A stretch of DNA of 64,000 bases. Origin: MPNP01 sp965116235. Lineage in GTDB: Bacteria; Pseudomonadota; Alphaproteobacteria; Rhodobacterales; Rhodobacteraceae. This document shows, one piece after another, positions 18,684 through 27,476 of the stretch. The stretch covers positions 992,001 through 1,056,000 of the forward strand of contig OZ220496.1 of assembly GCA_965116235.1 (NCBI GenBank), written 5' to 3'. Position numbers and translations under genes: made by a program. The notes below the pieces were generated by a model. That model did no database searches. It saw nothing but the letters and a program-made list of their open reading frames with translations, and was not told where the DNA came from. Numbering within the stretch: the first letter of the stretch is position 1; every line of letters starts with the position of its first letter.

Positions 18684-19457
18684 TCAACCTTCGATATCGC
18701 AACCGACGAAGTTCCGACCGGCACGTTGACACGCGTCCAACACTGAAAAACTGCCGGCAGCCGGGTCAACGATGAAGTCACCTTCGTCGGAAACGGCTTC
18801 AATCAGTGTCTGCTGAAGTTCAACAGGTTTTCGATGAATGTGACCCCCGGCCCCTCGTGAAACCTTTTCCTGCCAAACATCCGGTATGCTTCGATTTTTC
18901 CATATTCCCTTGGCTCGGCTTGGAGGCTTTTGCAGGATTGCCAGATGCTCGCACTGACGGCGGGTCCTGTAACCGAGCCCAAACCGACACTTGTCCCAAG
19001 TCAGAAAGTCGACAACCGACAGGGAACTCGTATCAAACCAGTTCTGGAAGCCGGAGCAGAAGTGAAACTTGTCCAGCCACAGAAACAGATGTCCACTGGG
19101 TGCCAGAATCCGGTCCAGTTCCATGATGAAGTCTCTTATCTTCGTCTCGGACATTTGCTGAAGCCGACTTCGCTCCTTCGTTTTCGAGCGCCCCTCGTTG
19201 CCAAATTTAAGACGGTCCAGTACACCTCGATACTGCGGATCGAAAAATGCAACCGGAAACTGAGCCTCCGGCAGCCGCTTGAGAAAAGCCACGCCTTCAG
19301 ACCGGTTGCGCTGATTCACCTTTATCGATTCAGCCAATGAAACATTGGGGAACGAGTGAAAGCCCTCCGTTGAAAAAACATGCTTTCTGGCACTGCTCTT
19401 ATCGATTTTACGTGTGGGTGCCGAAGCCGTCGGTGATACGGGTATTACCGATGCCAT
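18684..19457 (-). CDS. Orphan DNA methyltransferase, permuted beta-class (N4/N6)
   Basis: A 257-residue amino-methyltransferase. The catalytic motif IV comes first and is DPQY (AFFDPQYRGVLDRL) instead of the usual DPPY; the SAM-binding motif I lies at the C-terminus (VDPAAGSFSVLDACQRAGRN, then FVGCDIEG). This motif order defines the beta class that methylates adenine N6 or cytosine N4. The start at 19457 (MASVIPVSPT) is preferred to the one 24 bases upstream. No restriction endonuclease gene adjoins it. It faces the subtilase gene and is divergent from the pilus operon. A solitary methylase could regulate gene expression; specificity is unknown. Confidence 0.88.
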   Translation of the reverse strand: MASVIPVSPTASAPTRKIDKSSARKHVFSTEGFHSFPNVSLAESIKVNQRNRSEGVAFLKRLPEAQFPVAFFDPQYRGVLDRLKFGNEGRSKTKERSRLQQMSETKIRDFIMELDRILAPSGHLFLWLDKFHFCSGFQNWFDTSSLSVVDFLTWDKCRFGLGYRTRRQCEHLAILQKPPSRAKGIWKNRSIPDVWQEKVSRGAGGHIHRKPVELQQTLIEAVSDEGDFIVDPAAGSFSVLDACQRAGRNFVGCDIEG

Positions 19458-19847
19458 GTCGCGTCTCCATCGTCTGTGCACCCCAAATTTCGAAACTGTT
19501 CAGGGTACTGCCTCAATTGTGATCAACGTGTTGTTAGATTTTGGTGTTGACCTGTCACTGATGGCTTTACTCGTATTTGAACAGGTTTGCAATTTATTTT
19601 GTTCAGTTTCCAATTGCCATCCGTCGACTGCGACAGAATGTTGCAAAATAGGTACAGGGAAAGTTGGTGGTCAGCAGCTACGACACCTTTCGGCGTCAGA
19701 TTCTGCAGGGCAATTTGCCAACCTTGATGCGATGCCCAATGATGGTCGAAGTTTTCGACCAGTTTCCAGTTTGTCTCAAGCATTTCCAGTTTCAGGTTTC
19801 AAAAGGGTGAGTTAAGCCTGTCTCATGATCAACAGGGGGAAGGAACC
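19458..19847. other. 390-bp divergent region before pilus operon
   Basis: This AT-rich gap separates the methyltransferase (minus) from the pilus operon (plus) and should hold both promoters. A good ribosome site (GGGGGAAGGAACC) precedes the ATG at 19848. No convincing gene is seen on either strand, and no -35/-10 pair stands out enough to call. Confidence 0.5.
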
Positions 19848-20210
19848 ATGAAGAGCAAACTCATCGGAGCGGCCTTGTCCATTGCGATGGCACTGGGACA
19901 CGTTGCAACGCAAGATGCCAGGGCCGGCGAGGTCGCCACAATAGTGCCTGAGCAGAAGCCGTGGCAGATTTCTGCCAATTCTGACCTGAAGCAAGTGTTG
20001 GATCAATGGTCGAGGTCTGTCGGTTGGCAGTTGGTGTGGAATTCACCGCACGACATCCGGATTCAAACCCGATTGACACTGAATGGTTCGTTTGAGGAGG
20101 TGGTTTCGCAGTTGATGGGACACCTCTACGAATCCCGACCGGAACTGAATACAACCCTGTTTCATGGCAATCAGGTACTTCTTGTTACCACCGCACGACT
20201 TGTTGGATGA
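19848..20210 (+). CDS. TcpQ/PilL-like secreted pilus assembly protein
   Basis: A 120-residue exported protein with a clear signal peptide (MKSKLIGAALSIAMALGHVA). The mature part matches the TcpQ C-terminal / PilL domain: PWQISANSDLKQVLDQWSRS, then GWQLVWNSP and SFEEVVSQLMGHLY. In type IVb pilus systems this domain helps place the secretin in the outer membrane. It is the first gene of a tightly overlapping operon: its stop overlaps the ATG of the secretin gene (ATGA). R64-type PilL proteins are longer, so this is the short form. Confidence 0.85.
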   Translation: MKSKLIGAALSIAMALGHVATQDARAGEVATIVPEQKPWQISANSDLKQVLDQWSRSVGWQLVWNSPHDIRIQTRLTLNGSFEEVVSQLMGHLYESRPELNTTLFHGNQVLLVTTARLVG

Positions 20211-21778
20211 GAGCCAGTTCCTTGACTGATCGGCCAATTCGTTCAGCCAGCTTGCGGCAGGACCTTGGCTGGTGGATAGTTTCGACTGGAATTGCCCTGG
20301 CCGGCTGTGACGCTCCCACGCAATCGTCCATTGCACCCGCAGGCGACCGGTCCGAATCCCCATTGGTATCTTCACTCGAGGTCTTTCAGAACCGCCCTTC
20401 GGTTGCGCCTCAAGGAGTACAGAATGCAACGGGAATGTTTGTTGCGACTAAAAGGGAACAATTGACCAATGCCGAACAGTTACCGGCACGTTTGAAGGCT
20501 CCAGATGCGCTTGTCTGGACAGCAGCAGCACGGCTGGACCTGACTGGAATCCTCCACGGCTTGAGCCACTTGTCCGATTTGCCATTCCGTCTGACTATTG
20601 GACCCGGCAACCAAACCGTGAAAACGACGCCGGTCCAGATTGAGGACCATCCTGAAACGGAGAGTCAAAACGCGCCCGCACAAACGGTGCTGAACGAGTT
20701 TGGAATTGGTCAGGACATGCTGATAGCATTCAAGGGTTCTCTCCCGATCATCTTGAATCAAGTTGCCTCGCACTATGACTTAGTCTGGCACTATGCCGGT
20801 GGCAGAATTCATTTCGAACAATACACCCCTCGCAGCTACCAGATCGACGTTCTTCCCACGTCATCGGCCACGTCATCGGCGATTGGGTCGTCCGCCACAT
20901 CGGTAAAACTGGATCTGTACCAGGACATTCAGACGTCACTGAAGGAACTGTTGGGTGACGGAGGTCATTACGTTCAGCTGACCGGTGCCGGAACAGTGTT
21001 GGTGAATGCCAAACCAAGCGACCATGAACTCATCGCTCGCTTCATAAGGCAGATCAACGCCAATCTGGGCCAGCAGATTGCCATCGACGTCAACATCCTG
21101 ACTGTCACACTTGGGAACACCCAGGGTTTTGGTGCCAACCTGAACGTATTTGCCGGACAGAAAGGTGAGACGTATCTGGATCTGGGCGCCACTCCCTCTC
21201 TTTCGGAATCGTCAACCTTTGCCAATGTCGGCATAATTCGTGAAGACCTTGAAATCAAGGCTTTTCTTGGGCTTCTGAACAAGGTGGGTCAGGTGAACGT
21301 GGAAACCCGCACGGGGGCAACAACATCAAACAACAGGATAGTTCCCATTCAGGTCATCCGGGAGGTGGCCTATGCCAAAGCCGTCGATTTGGTGACCGAC
21401 GGTTCCAGCCTGAATCAGACCCGAATTACGCCGGGCCAGGTATCAACGGGATTTACGATGACAATCCTGCCCCGAGTCTTGAACAATCTTGAGATCCTGC
21501 TTCACTACAACATTCGTCTGTCCGACCTGCACGAGTTGAAGGAATTTACCTCCAACAATCAACGGATCCAGCTGCCCAATGTGGCAACGACCGTCTTTGA
21601 GCAGCAAACCATCCTGGGCAACGGCGAAACTCTGGTCCTGGCCGGATTTGAGCGTGATCGGATCGCAACGAACTCGAAGGGGTCTGGGTTCTTGGGTAGA
21701 AGCAGGAAGGTTGAAACGCAAAGAACTGCGACAGTCCTGATGATCAGGCCGCGACTGCTGAAAAGGAAGACATTTTGA
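20207..21778 (+). CDS. pilN: PilN-type secretin of type IVb pilus
   Basis: Outer-membrane secretin of 523 residues. A lipoprotein signal ends in the lipobox ALAGC near residue 34. The N domains follow, then the secretin core at about residues 275-515 (VTLGNTQGFGANLNVF, VPIQVIREVAYAK, NLEILLHYNIRLSDL, QLPNVATTVFEQQ, NGETLVLAGFERDR). It forms the gated channel through which the pilus leaves the cell. It overlaps the gene before it by four bases and its stop overlaps the TTG start of pilO2. Family BfpB/PilN of type IVb pili. Confidence 0.92.
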   Translation: MRASSLTDRPIRSASLRQDLGWWIVSTGIALAGCDAPTQSSIAPAGDRSESPLVSSLEVFQNRPSVAPQGVQNATGMFVATKREQLTNAEQLPARLKAPDALVWTAAARLDLTGILHGLSHLSDLPFRLTIGPGNQTVKTTPVQIEDHPETESQNAPAQTVLNEFGIGQDMLIAFKGSLPIILNQVASHYDLVWHYAGGRIHFEQYTPRSYQIDVLPTSSATSSAIGSSATSVKLDLYQDIQTSLKELLGDGGHYVQLTGAGTVLVNAKPSDHELIARFIRQINANLGQQIAIDVNILTVTLGNTQGFGANLNVFAGQKGETYLDLGATPSLSESSTFANVGIIREDLEIKAFLGLLNKVGQVNVETRTGATTSNNRIVPIQVIREVAYAKAVDLVTDGSSLNQTRITPGQVSTGFTMTILPRVLNNLEILLHYNIRLSDLHELKEFTSNNQRIQLPNVATTVFEQQTILGNGETLVLAGFERDRIATNSKGSGFLGRSRKVETQRTATVLMIRPRLLKRKTF

Positions 21779-23145
21779 AGTCGAACAGGTCGGGCGACAT
21801 TGCACATGATGCGGTGGATCATGACTCGAAGCAGTCGGCATCAGGCCGAGGAGTCGTCTTTGCACCGCCAAGCGCTCTGAATCTGGATGGTTTCTCGGTG
21901 GCACTGGAGCTGTTTTGGCAACCGTCAAGGGGCGGATTGTCCATCCGGCAGCAGGCCAGGCTGGCGGGTGGCCCCCGAGGCAGCTTTGACTTGTTCTGTC
22001 TGGGGGATCAAACACGACAAGTGGGGTTTGCCAGTTCCCAGGAGGGGCATCAGGTCGGGATGACAGCCGGCGCTCACCTTTTCGATCATGCCATTCCAGA
22101 CGACAGCTGGCTTGGCGCATTCCGACTGTCACCGGACGGAGACAATTGGTGGATTGTTGCCAAAAGGCAAGGAGCCATCTATCAGGACAGGGTTTTCGAC
22201 CGCAAGGACAAGGCGGTCAGTGAATTCAGGACTCTTGTCGAAGCACCAGACTGGAAGCGGATCATTGCTCCAAAGGAACTGCATGTCGAGGGCGCCGAAG
22301 AACATACAATCGAGGATATCGTCGACGAGGTCACTGGACCGCAGCTTGATCCCATAGATCGCTCCAGACGGTACTTGCTGGCCATTCCGGTTGCCCTGCT
22401 GGTTCTCGCAATTCTGTACATGGCTTTTGATCTGTATCAAGCACACAGTGAAGGCGATCGGTTGACGGGGGATTCAGCGGTTGGGCCCGTCAATACGACT
22501 GCGCTCGCAATTGAAACTTGGCGGGATGAACTCCGTATCGACCAGTTTGCCGATGAATGCACTGTTCAGATTGACCAACTGTTCTTTGTTGTGCCGGGTT
22601 GGGAATACTCGACCATGGTTTGTCGCATGGACAGAACCAATGTTTCAGTGCTTGCAAGACTTGATCGATTGCCAAATGGAGTGTTTGGACACTTGCGGAC
22701 CACGGCCCTCGTCAAGGCCGGAATTGAAGTCGAAGGTGACTGCGATGGCAATTGCGCATGGGTGAACAGTGCAAATGAGGTCGAGGCGGTGCCGCGAAAC
22801 GATGAGGTTGCCTGGAGCGAGGACAAGGTTGAATGGGTACTCCGGGAACGCTTTCAGAGTCTGCATCTTGATTTGCAGTTGCACAGAAGAGGACCCAGAA
22901 GCCCGTCGGATCAAAATGGGGGTACCCGATCTTCAGCAGACAGTCGTCATGATCTAAGTTTCAGCACCCAAACGGGAATCATGGATTATATTCGATTGCT
23001 GGGTGATGTGCCCGGGCTGGTTCCTGAAGCCATGACCCTTTCGCCCAAGGATGGTCGCTGGTTTGTGACGGCCAAAGTTTTTCACCACACAGGCGGGAAT
23101 GGCAGTGATTACATGTTGGATTCGATGGAGAGTCATGAAAATTGA
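21775..23145 (+). CDS. pilO2: PilO2 inner-membrane pilus assembly protein
   Basis: A bitopic protein of 456 residues: a cytoplasmic N-terminal domain of about 200 residues (WWIVAKRQGAIYQDRVFD is typical of PilO2), one membrane helix near 202-222 (YLLAIPVALLVLAILYMAF) and a periplasmic domain. It joins the cytoplasmic ATPase platform to the periplasmic part of the type IVb pilus machine. The start is a TTG overlapping the secretin stop (TTGA), and the 3' end overlaps pilP by 11 bases. Confidence 0.85.
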   Translation: MKSNRSGDIAHDAVDHDSKQSASGRGVVFAPPSALNLDGFSVALELFWQPSRGGLSIRQQARLAGGPRGSFDLFCLGDQTRQVGFASSQEGHQVGMTAGAHLFDHAIPDDSWLGAFRLSPDGDNWWIVAKRQGAIYQDRVFDRKDKAVSEFRTLVEAPDWKRIIAPKELHVEGAEEHTIEDIVDEVTGPQLDPIDRSRRYLLAIPVALLVLAILYMAFDLYQAHSEGDRLTGDSAVGPVNTTALAIETWRDELRIDQFADECTVQIDQLFFVVPGWEYSTMVCRMDRTNVSVLARLDRLPNGVFGHLRTTALVKAGIEVEGDCDGNCAWVNSANEVEAVPRNDEVAWSEDKVEWVLRERFQSLHLDLQLHRRGPRSPSDQNGGTRSSADSRHDLSFSTQTGIMDYIRLLGDVPGLVPEAMTLSPKDGRWFVTAKVFHHTGGNGSDYMLDSMESHEN

Positions 23146-24196
23146 AACAATCGACAATGCAAGACTCGTTCTGATTGCAGGCATTGCCATTGCCGGAGCA
23201 CTGTTATCCATTCTGGGCCTGATGATCATCAAAGATATCCGGCAGCACCGGCCGTTCGAACTGGAACAGCCTGCACGCGCAAGTGTTGCAGTTGATGACG
23301 TTGGGGCCTCAGTATTCCAGGTCGAGCACTTGCAAGACGGAATGCGGGGTAAAGAGAATGAAACGGAACCCGACACCAGAGAGCGATCAGCATTTTCTGA
23401 CGATTGTAAGGAGGCGGGCTGTCAGGAACTGGAAGACACGGGAGCAGGCGGCGCGGTTGTATATGAAACCCTGTCTCTGGAAACTGAGAACGATGAACCA
23501 AAAGTTTGGGAAACAGAGGGCATTGACGCTGAACAAGACTATGAACAGGAATCGGGTCTACCAAAGGCCGGTTCCGAGTACGCTGAATTCCTGGATACGG
23601 ACCGCTTGAGCGACGATCCGTTATCCCGCACGAAAGAGACGACTCTGCTTCAGAGTGGTCTTCTTTGGCGACACGGTGAAATTGCGGACAGCATCTTTCT
23701 GATGGAAAGACAACTGAGGCAGGCCGAACTGATCACTCAATTGCTCGAGATATTGGGGCCAGATGCCTTGATCGAAGTGGCCCCGGGCAAGTTCGTGTCA
23801 TATGCCAACACGCCCGCAGGTCGAAGGGTTGCGGCTGAGATGAGCACAGAAACATTGCGAAGCGAGGTGGAAATCCTGGAGTTTCAGAACAGGATTGCCG
23901 AGATGACCAGACAAGATGAGGTGGCCAGTTCGGCAATCAAAATTGATGATCCGGCTGATGAAACTGAACATGGCGATATCACGCAATTGGCCGGCGAGCC
24001 CGGACCATCTCAGATCGCATTGAGCGAAATTACGGCCCGAGACGGTGAGTTTGCCGCGGTTCTCAGCGTTGATGGAAACCCGCTGGAAGTAGAAGTCGGA
24101 ACCATACTCCCTGATGGCGGAACAGTGGCAGAAATCACCGCGGATGCCGTCGCCATAGCACGCGCGAGCGGCATTGCAATACTCGCAATCCGATAA
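23135..24196 (+). CDS. pilP: PilP family type IVb pilus protein
   Basis: The chosen ATG at 23135 gives 353 residues with an N-terminal membrane helix (LVLIAGIAIAGALLSILGLM), a long acidic, probably disordered stretch (residues about 45-165), a helical segment (IFLMERQLRQAELITQLLEI) and a C-terminal PilP/GspC-like domain (SEITARDGEFAAVLSVDG, then VGTILPDGG). This domain binds the secretin in related systems. The acidic middle is longer than in most PilP proteins. The gene overlaps pilO2 and is followed at eight bases by the ATPase gene. Confidence 0.82.
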   Translation: MKIETIDNARLVLIAGIAIAGALLSILGLMIIKDIRQHRPFELEQPARASVAVDDVGASVFQVEHLQDGMRGKENETEPDTRERSAFSDDCKEAGCQELEDTGAGGAVVYETLSLETENDEPKVWETEGIDAEQDYEQESGLPKAGSEYAEFLDTDRLSDDPLSRTKETTLLQSGLLWRHGEIADSIFLMERQLRQAELITQLLEILGPDALIEVAPGKFVSYANTPAGRRVAAEMSTETLRSEVEILEFQNRIAEMTRQDEVASSAIKIDDPADETEHGDITQLAGEPGPSQIALSEITARDGEFAAVLSVDGNPLEVEVGTILPDGGTVAEITADAVAIARASGIAILAIR

Positions 24197-24203
24197 CCGA
24201 ACG

Positions 24204-25862
24204 ATGGCAGAACCAGATCTCGGGGACAAAGGAAATGGCAACCGTCTTGAGTGCGCCGACTCTGAGCTGGATTTCGGAAGGGTTCCAAAAGGGACTCTGA
24301 TCACCGGCGACGGGGGTGAAGTTGAAATCCCCAAGCATGACCGACCCAAGATCGCCATATTCCGAAATGGCCTGGCTGTTGTTGCCCACGAATACAGGTG
24401 GTCAGCCGAGGTCAAGGCTGTTCTGGACCGGGCCGAGCGCATTGGACTGAACGTCAATCAGATCAAGGCGATCGAAAGTCAGAAGATTCTTGGGATATAC
24501 AAAAGTGAGGCGCAGGTCCGCCATCAGAAAGCAACCAGACTGACCGGCATTGAACGTCAGAGGGAATTGAGAAACATCATCACAAATGCTGCGAACCAGC
24601 AATCGTCTGACGTTCACATACAAGTGCATTCGTCTTTCTGCGAGATCCGGGTCCGCGTTCATGGTCGCTTGCGACCTTTATGCAGTCTGGAACCCGAGGA
24701 GGGCCGTGCCCTGATCAATGCCGCTTTCGCCGTTGCTACCGATCAAGGCTCCGAGATGAACACAACAGCTTTTTTGAAGGGCTCCCTTACGGCCAGCAGC
24801 GGCTTGTTGCCGCCGGGCGTGGAATTGGTCCGAATGCAGTATTCTCCAACAACTGGGCACCATGCGGCCCTCGTCATGCGAATCAAGTACACGACTAGCG
24901 ACGCTAATCTGGATTTGGAACATCTGGGATTTGATGCCCGGCAGATCGCCGATATCGCCATCATGCGACGGCGAACAGGCGGGCTTTATCTTCTGGCCGG
25001 GAAAGTGTCGTCGGGCAAGACCACGACATTGCAGAGAATTCTGAACCGGATGGTTCGGGAAAAGAATCATGAAATTTCAATTTACTCCATTGAGGAACCC
25101 GTTGAACTCAATATTGACGGGGCCGTTCACGTCGGAATTTTCTCCAAGCCCAACCAGTCGCGAGTTGAGGCCTTTATTGAAGCGGTCAGGGCCGCCTTGC
25201 GATCTGACCCCAACGTTGTCGTCTTGGGTGAGTTGCGTGATCGAGAACTGGCTGGACACGCCATTGAACTCGCACTGACTGGACATGCCCTGTGGTCAAC
25301 CGTTCACGCCGGTTCAGCATTGGGCATATTGGATCGACTGAATGATCTCGGCATTGAATTTTGGAAGTTGACCGAGCCCTCAGTTATCAGAGGCTTGATC
25401 TTTCAAAGGCTTCTCGGCCAATTGTGTCCGCATTGTCGGATAACTGTCAACAATGGTCTCGGTCAGAGGAAGATAACAGAGACGTTGCTGCTGTCCGTGA
25501 CTGAACTTCTGGAAACCACTCCGGACCACGTGTTTATCAGAGGACCCGGCTGCAAGCGGTGCAACCATGGGTTGGTCGGTCGAACTGTCGTCGCCGAAAC
25601 CGTTTTACCGGACTTGAGGCTCCTGCAACATTACAGCGACGGCAACCGTAAGGCAATGAGGGAGTACTGGCTGGAACCTGTCACCAACGGAGGTTGTGGG
25701 GGAAACCCTATCCTCCACCATGCCTTGATGAAAGTTGGCCGGGGACTGTGTGACATCAATGAGGTCGAAGAAGAAATTGATCTTGTTCAGACATATCGAA
25801 GAGACTTTCCGCATCATGCCTTGACATTGGCCCAGGACTGCCGAGCCCTCAATCATGGATAG
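24204..25862 (+). CDS. pilQ: PilQ secretion ATPase of type IVb pilus
   Basis: GspE/PilT-family AAA-type ATPase of 552 residues that powers pilus assembly at the inner membrane. Walker A is GKVSSGKTT at about 266-274, the Asp box contains SIYSIEEPVEL, and Walker B is VVLGELRDRE at about 340-348; a His box follows (GHALWSTVHAG). A zinc-type tetracysteine (LCPHC and GCKRCNHG) lies between residues 405 and 460. ATG 24204 is preferred over an in-frame TTG 30 bases upstream that overlaps pilP. It overlaps the next gene by eight bases. Confidence 0.93.
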   Translation: MAEPDLGDKGNGNRLECADSELDFGRVPKGTLITGDGGEVEIPKHDRPKIAIFRNGLAVVAHEYRWSAEVKAVLDRAERIGLNVNQIKAIESQKILGIYKSEAQVRHQKATRLTGIERQRELRNIITNAANQQSSDVHIQVHSSFCEIRVRVHGRLRPLCSLEPEEGRALINAAFAVATDQGSEMNTTAFLKGSLTASSGLLPPGVELVRMQYSPTTGHHAALVMRIKYTTSDANLDLEHLGFDARQIADIAIMRRRTGGLYLLAGKVSSGKTTTLQRILNRMVREKNHEISIYSIEEPVELNIDGAVHVGIFSKPNQSRVEAFIEAVRAALRSDPNVVVLGELRDRELAGHAIELALTGHALWSTVHAGSALGILDRLNDLGIEFWKLTEPSVIRGLIFQRLLGQLCPHCRITVNNGLGQRKITETLLLSVTELLETTPDHVFIRGPGCKRCNHGLVGRTVVAETVLPDLRLLQHYSDGNRKAMREYWLEPVTNGGCGGNPILHHALMKVGRGLCDINEVEEEIDLVQTYRRDFPHHALTLAQDCRALNHG

Positions 25863-26940
25863 ACAGCTGGCGGCGATCATCGGTTTTGCTGAATTGAAGT
25901 GTGTACAAATTCAGTTTGGATCAAGCTTGCGGATGAAGTGCTACCAAGAGGTTGCCGCCTTGCTGACAGCCGGTTATTCACAGGGTGAAACGGTCGAAAT
26001 TCTGTGGCGCTTGACAACGAACGAAGGCATGGCACGAAAGTCTGTCATGGTACAAATCTACAGTGGCCTGAGAGCCAGCCTCAGAAATGGATTGAGTTTG
26101 TGTGAGGCCATGGGACAATGGATTCCAAGCGAGGAATACATGATACTCAGAGCCATGGAAGAGGGTGAGGATCTGGCTCGGGGACTCGACGATTATTGCC
26201 AGATGCTGGAGATGAGGAAAGAACTTCAAGGCTCGATCATGCTCAGTCTGGGGTATCCGCTCCTTCTTATGTTGATGGGCTACGGATTGCTTGTGTATTT
26301 TAGTACCGTGATAGCTCCGGAGTTGGATCGGATTGTCCCTGTCAAGAGTTGGCATGGGTTGGCAGGGCGGCTCCATGGGGCCGGAATATTTCTTGAAAAG
26401 TCCATTCCCCATGTGGCTGGCCTGATCATTGTGTCTCCGCTAATCATGAAGCTGGGCCTAATCCATTGGACTGGCAAAGGTCGAAATTTCGCGGATCACC
26501 TTCCCTTTTTTGCCGGATATCGGACTTGGACAGGATCCCTGTTTCTGCAATCGCTGAGTTGTCTGATGGCAAATGGCTTGTCAGCAATGGAAGCCTTGCG
26601 GCGTATCATTCCAGTGGTCAACCCCTACCTGAGGGGAAGGCTTGAACAAATTCAGCTCCACATGCTGAATGGCGATGATCTCGGGCTGGCGATGGGGAAA
26701 GACGGGCTGAATTGGCCGGACAGAAGGGTTGCCCTGTCCGTGCAGATATTTGCGCAGGGAAGTGAACTTTCCAGGCAGATCCGGCGAATAGCGGAAACCA
26801 TGATGAAAGCGAGAAATCAACAGGTCCAAAAGAATCTGATCTTTATTAGAGGGCTGACGTTCATGGCGGTATTCAGCGTGATCTTGGGCATAATCTGGTC
26901 CATGTATGATCTGCAGTCACAAATGACTTCAACGGTCTGA
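25855..26940 (+). CDS. pilR: PilR inner-membrane platform protein (GspF family)
   Basis: A 361-residue polytopic protein with the duplicated GspF fold: helical cytoplasmic domains around ALLTAGYSQGETVEILW and GLSAMEALRRIIPVV and membrane helices near residues 125-150 (SLGYPLLLMLMGYGLLVYF), 185-205 and 335-355. It anchors the ATPase and organises pilin polymerisation. It is the last recognisable pilus gene; the pilin (pilS), lytic transglycosylase (pilT), prepilin peptidase (pilU) and tip adhesin (pilV) genes that usually follow are absent from the window. Confidence 0.9.
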   Translation: MDRQLAAIIGFAELKCVQIQFGSSLRMKCYQEVAALLTAGYSQGETVEILWRLTTNEGMARKSVMVQIYSGLRASLRNGLSLCEAMGQWIPSEEYMILRAMEEGEDLARGLDDYCQMLEMRKELQGSIMLSLGYPLLLMLMGYGLLVYFSTVIAPELDRIVPVKSWHGLAGRLHGAGIFLEKSIPHVAGLIIVSPLIMKLGLIHWTGKGRNFADHLPFFAGYRTWTGSLFLQSLSCLMANGLSAMEALRRIIPVVNPYLRGRLEQIQLHMLNGDDLGLAMGKDGLNWPDRRVALSVQIFAQGSELSRQIRRIAETMMKARNQQVQKNLIFIRGLTFMAVFSVILGIIWSMYDLQSQMTSTV

Positions 26941-27405
26941 ATTTTCTGATTTGCAACCCGTAAAAGCTAAGCATGAAAGAATCAGAAACATGTCTGGACC
27001 AGGATGTTCATTGATCTTTTCTCAGTTGCAGGTTCATATTCGCAATCGGTGAATCTTGTTTGAGTTTCTGTACCGCCGATCTTGGAATCGCACAAATTGG
27101 TCGGCTTGCCCCCAGACCTCCAGTCTTCTGATACCTTTGAACATGGTCGTTGCCCGTCTTGGGTTGCAAGCTGCAGTGGATTTGTGTCCAACTGTGATTG
27201 TACCGCCCCGTATAGGCGGATATCTCAGGTCAGAGTGTCTCTGAGCTCAGGATTGCGTCGGTCATCTGGCTTGGTCCGTTCGACGCCATCACGAATGCTT
27301 TGGCGTGTGATGAATGTCAAGACGCGTATCAAGCGGTTCGAGTCCCTGGAGTGTTGCATGCCTGCAGCAGTTTTCGGACAAACGGACCGGATCGGCACAA
27401 AAGGG
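26941..27405. other. Intergenic stretch after pilR, no gene seen
   Basis: About 465 bases between pilR and the promoter-like region of the first large autotransporter. I looked for a prepilin (short leader with a Gly-Phe/Met cleavage site and a hydrophobic helix) on both strands and found none. Frames present are short and do not resemble proteins. Confidence 0.5.
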
Positions 27406-27431
27406 TTGCAAATCTTGGGGGGGCATTTAAT
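27406..27431 (+). promoter_or_regulatory. Putative promoter with poly-G spacer, autotransporter 1
   Basis: A TTGCAA hexamer (27406-27411) is followed by ATCTT, seven G (27417-27423), CA and TTTAAT (27426-27431). As -35 and -10 boxes these are 14 bases apart, three short of the usual 17. The same arrangement precedes the paralogue on the other strand with nine G and an 18-base spacer. Changes in the G count would move the boxes toward or away from good spacing. The start codon at 27477 lies 45 bases downstream. Promoter activity is inferred. Confidence 0.5.
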
Positions 27432-27476
27432 GTTGCTGAGTTCTATTTTCTATATTTGGATAGCAAGACAGGAGTA

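Noticed and set aside
27327..27345. GGTTCGAGTCC resembling a tRNA T-loop
   Set aside because: The flanking bases do not pair as a T-stem and no acceptor or anticodon stem can be formed around it.
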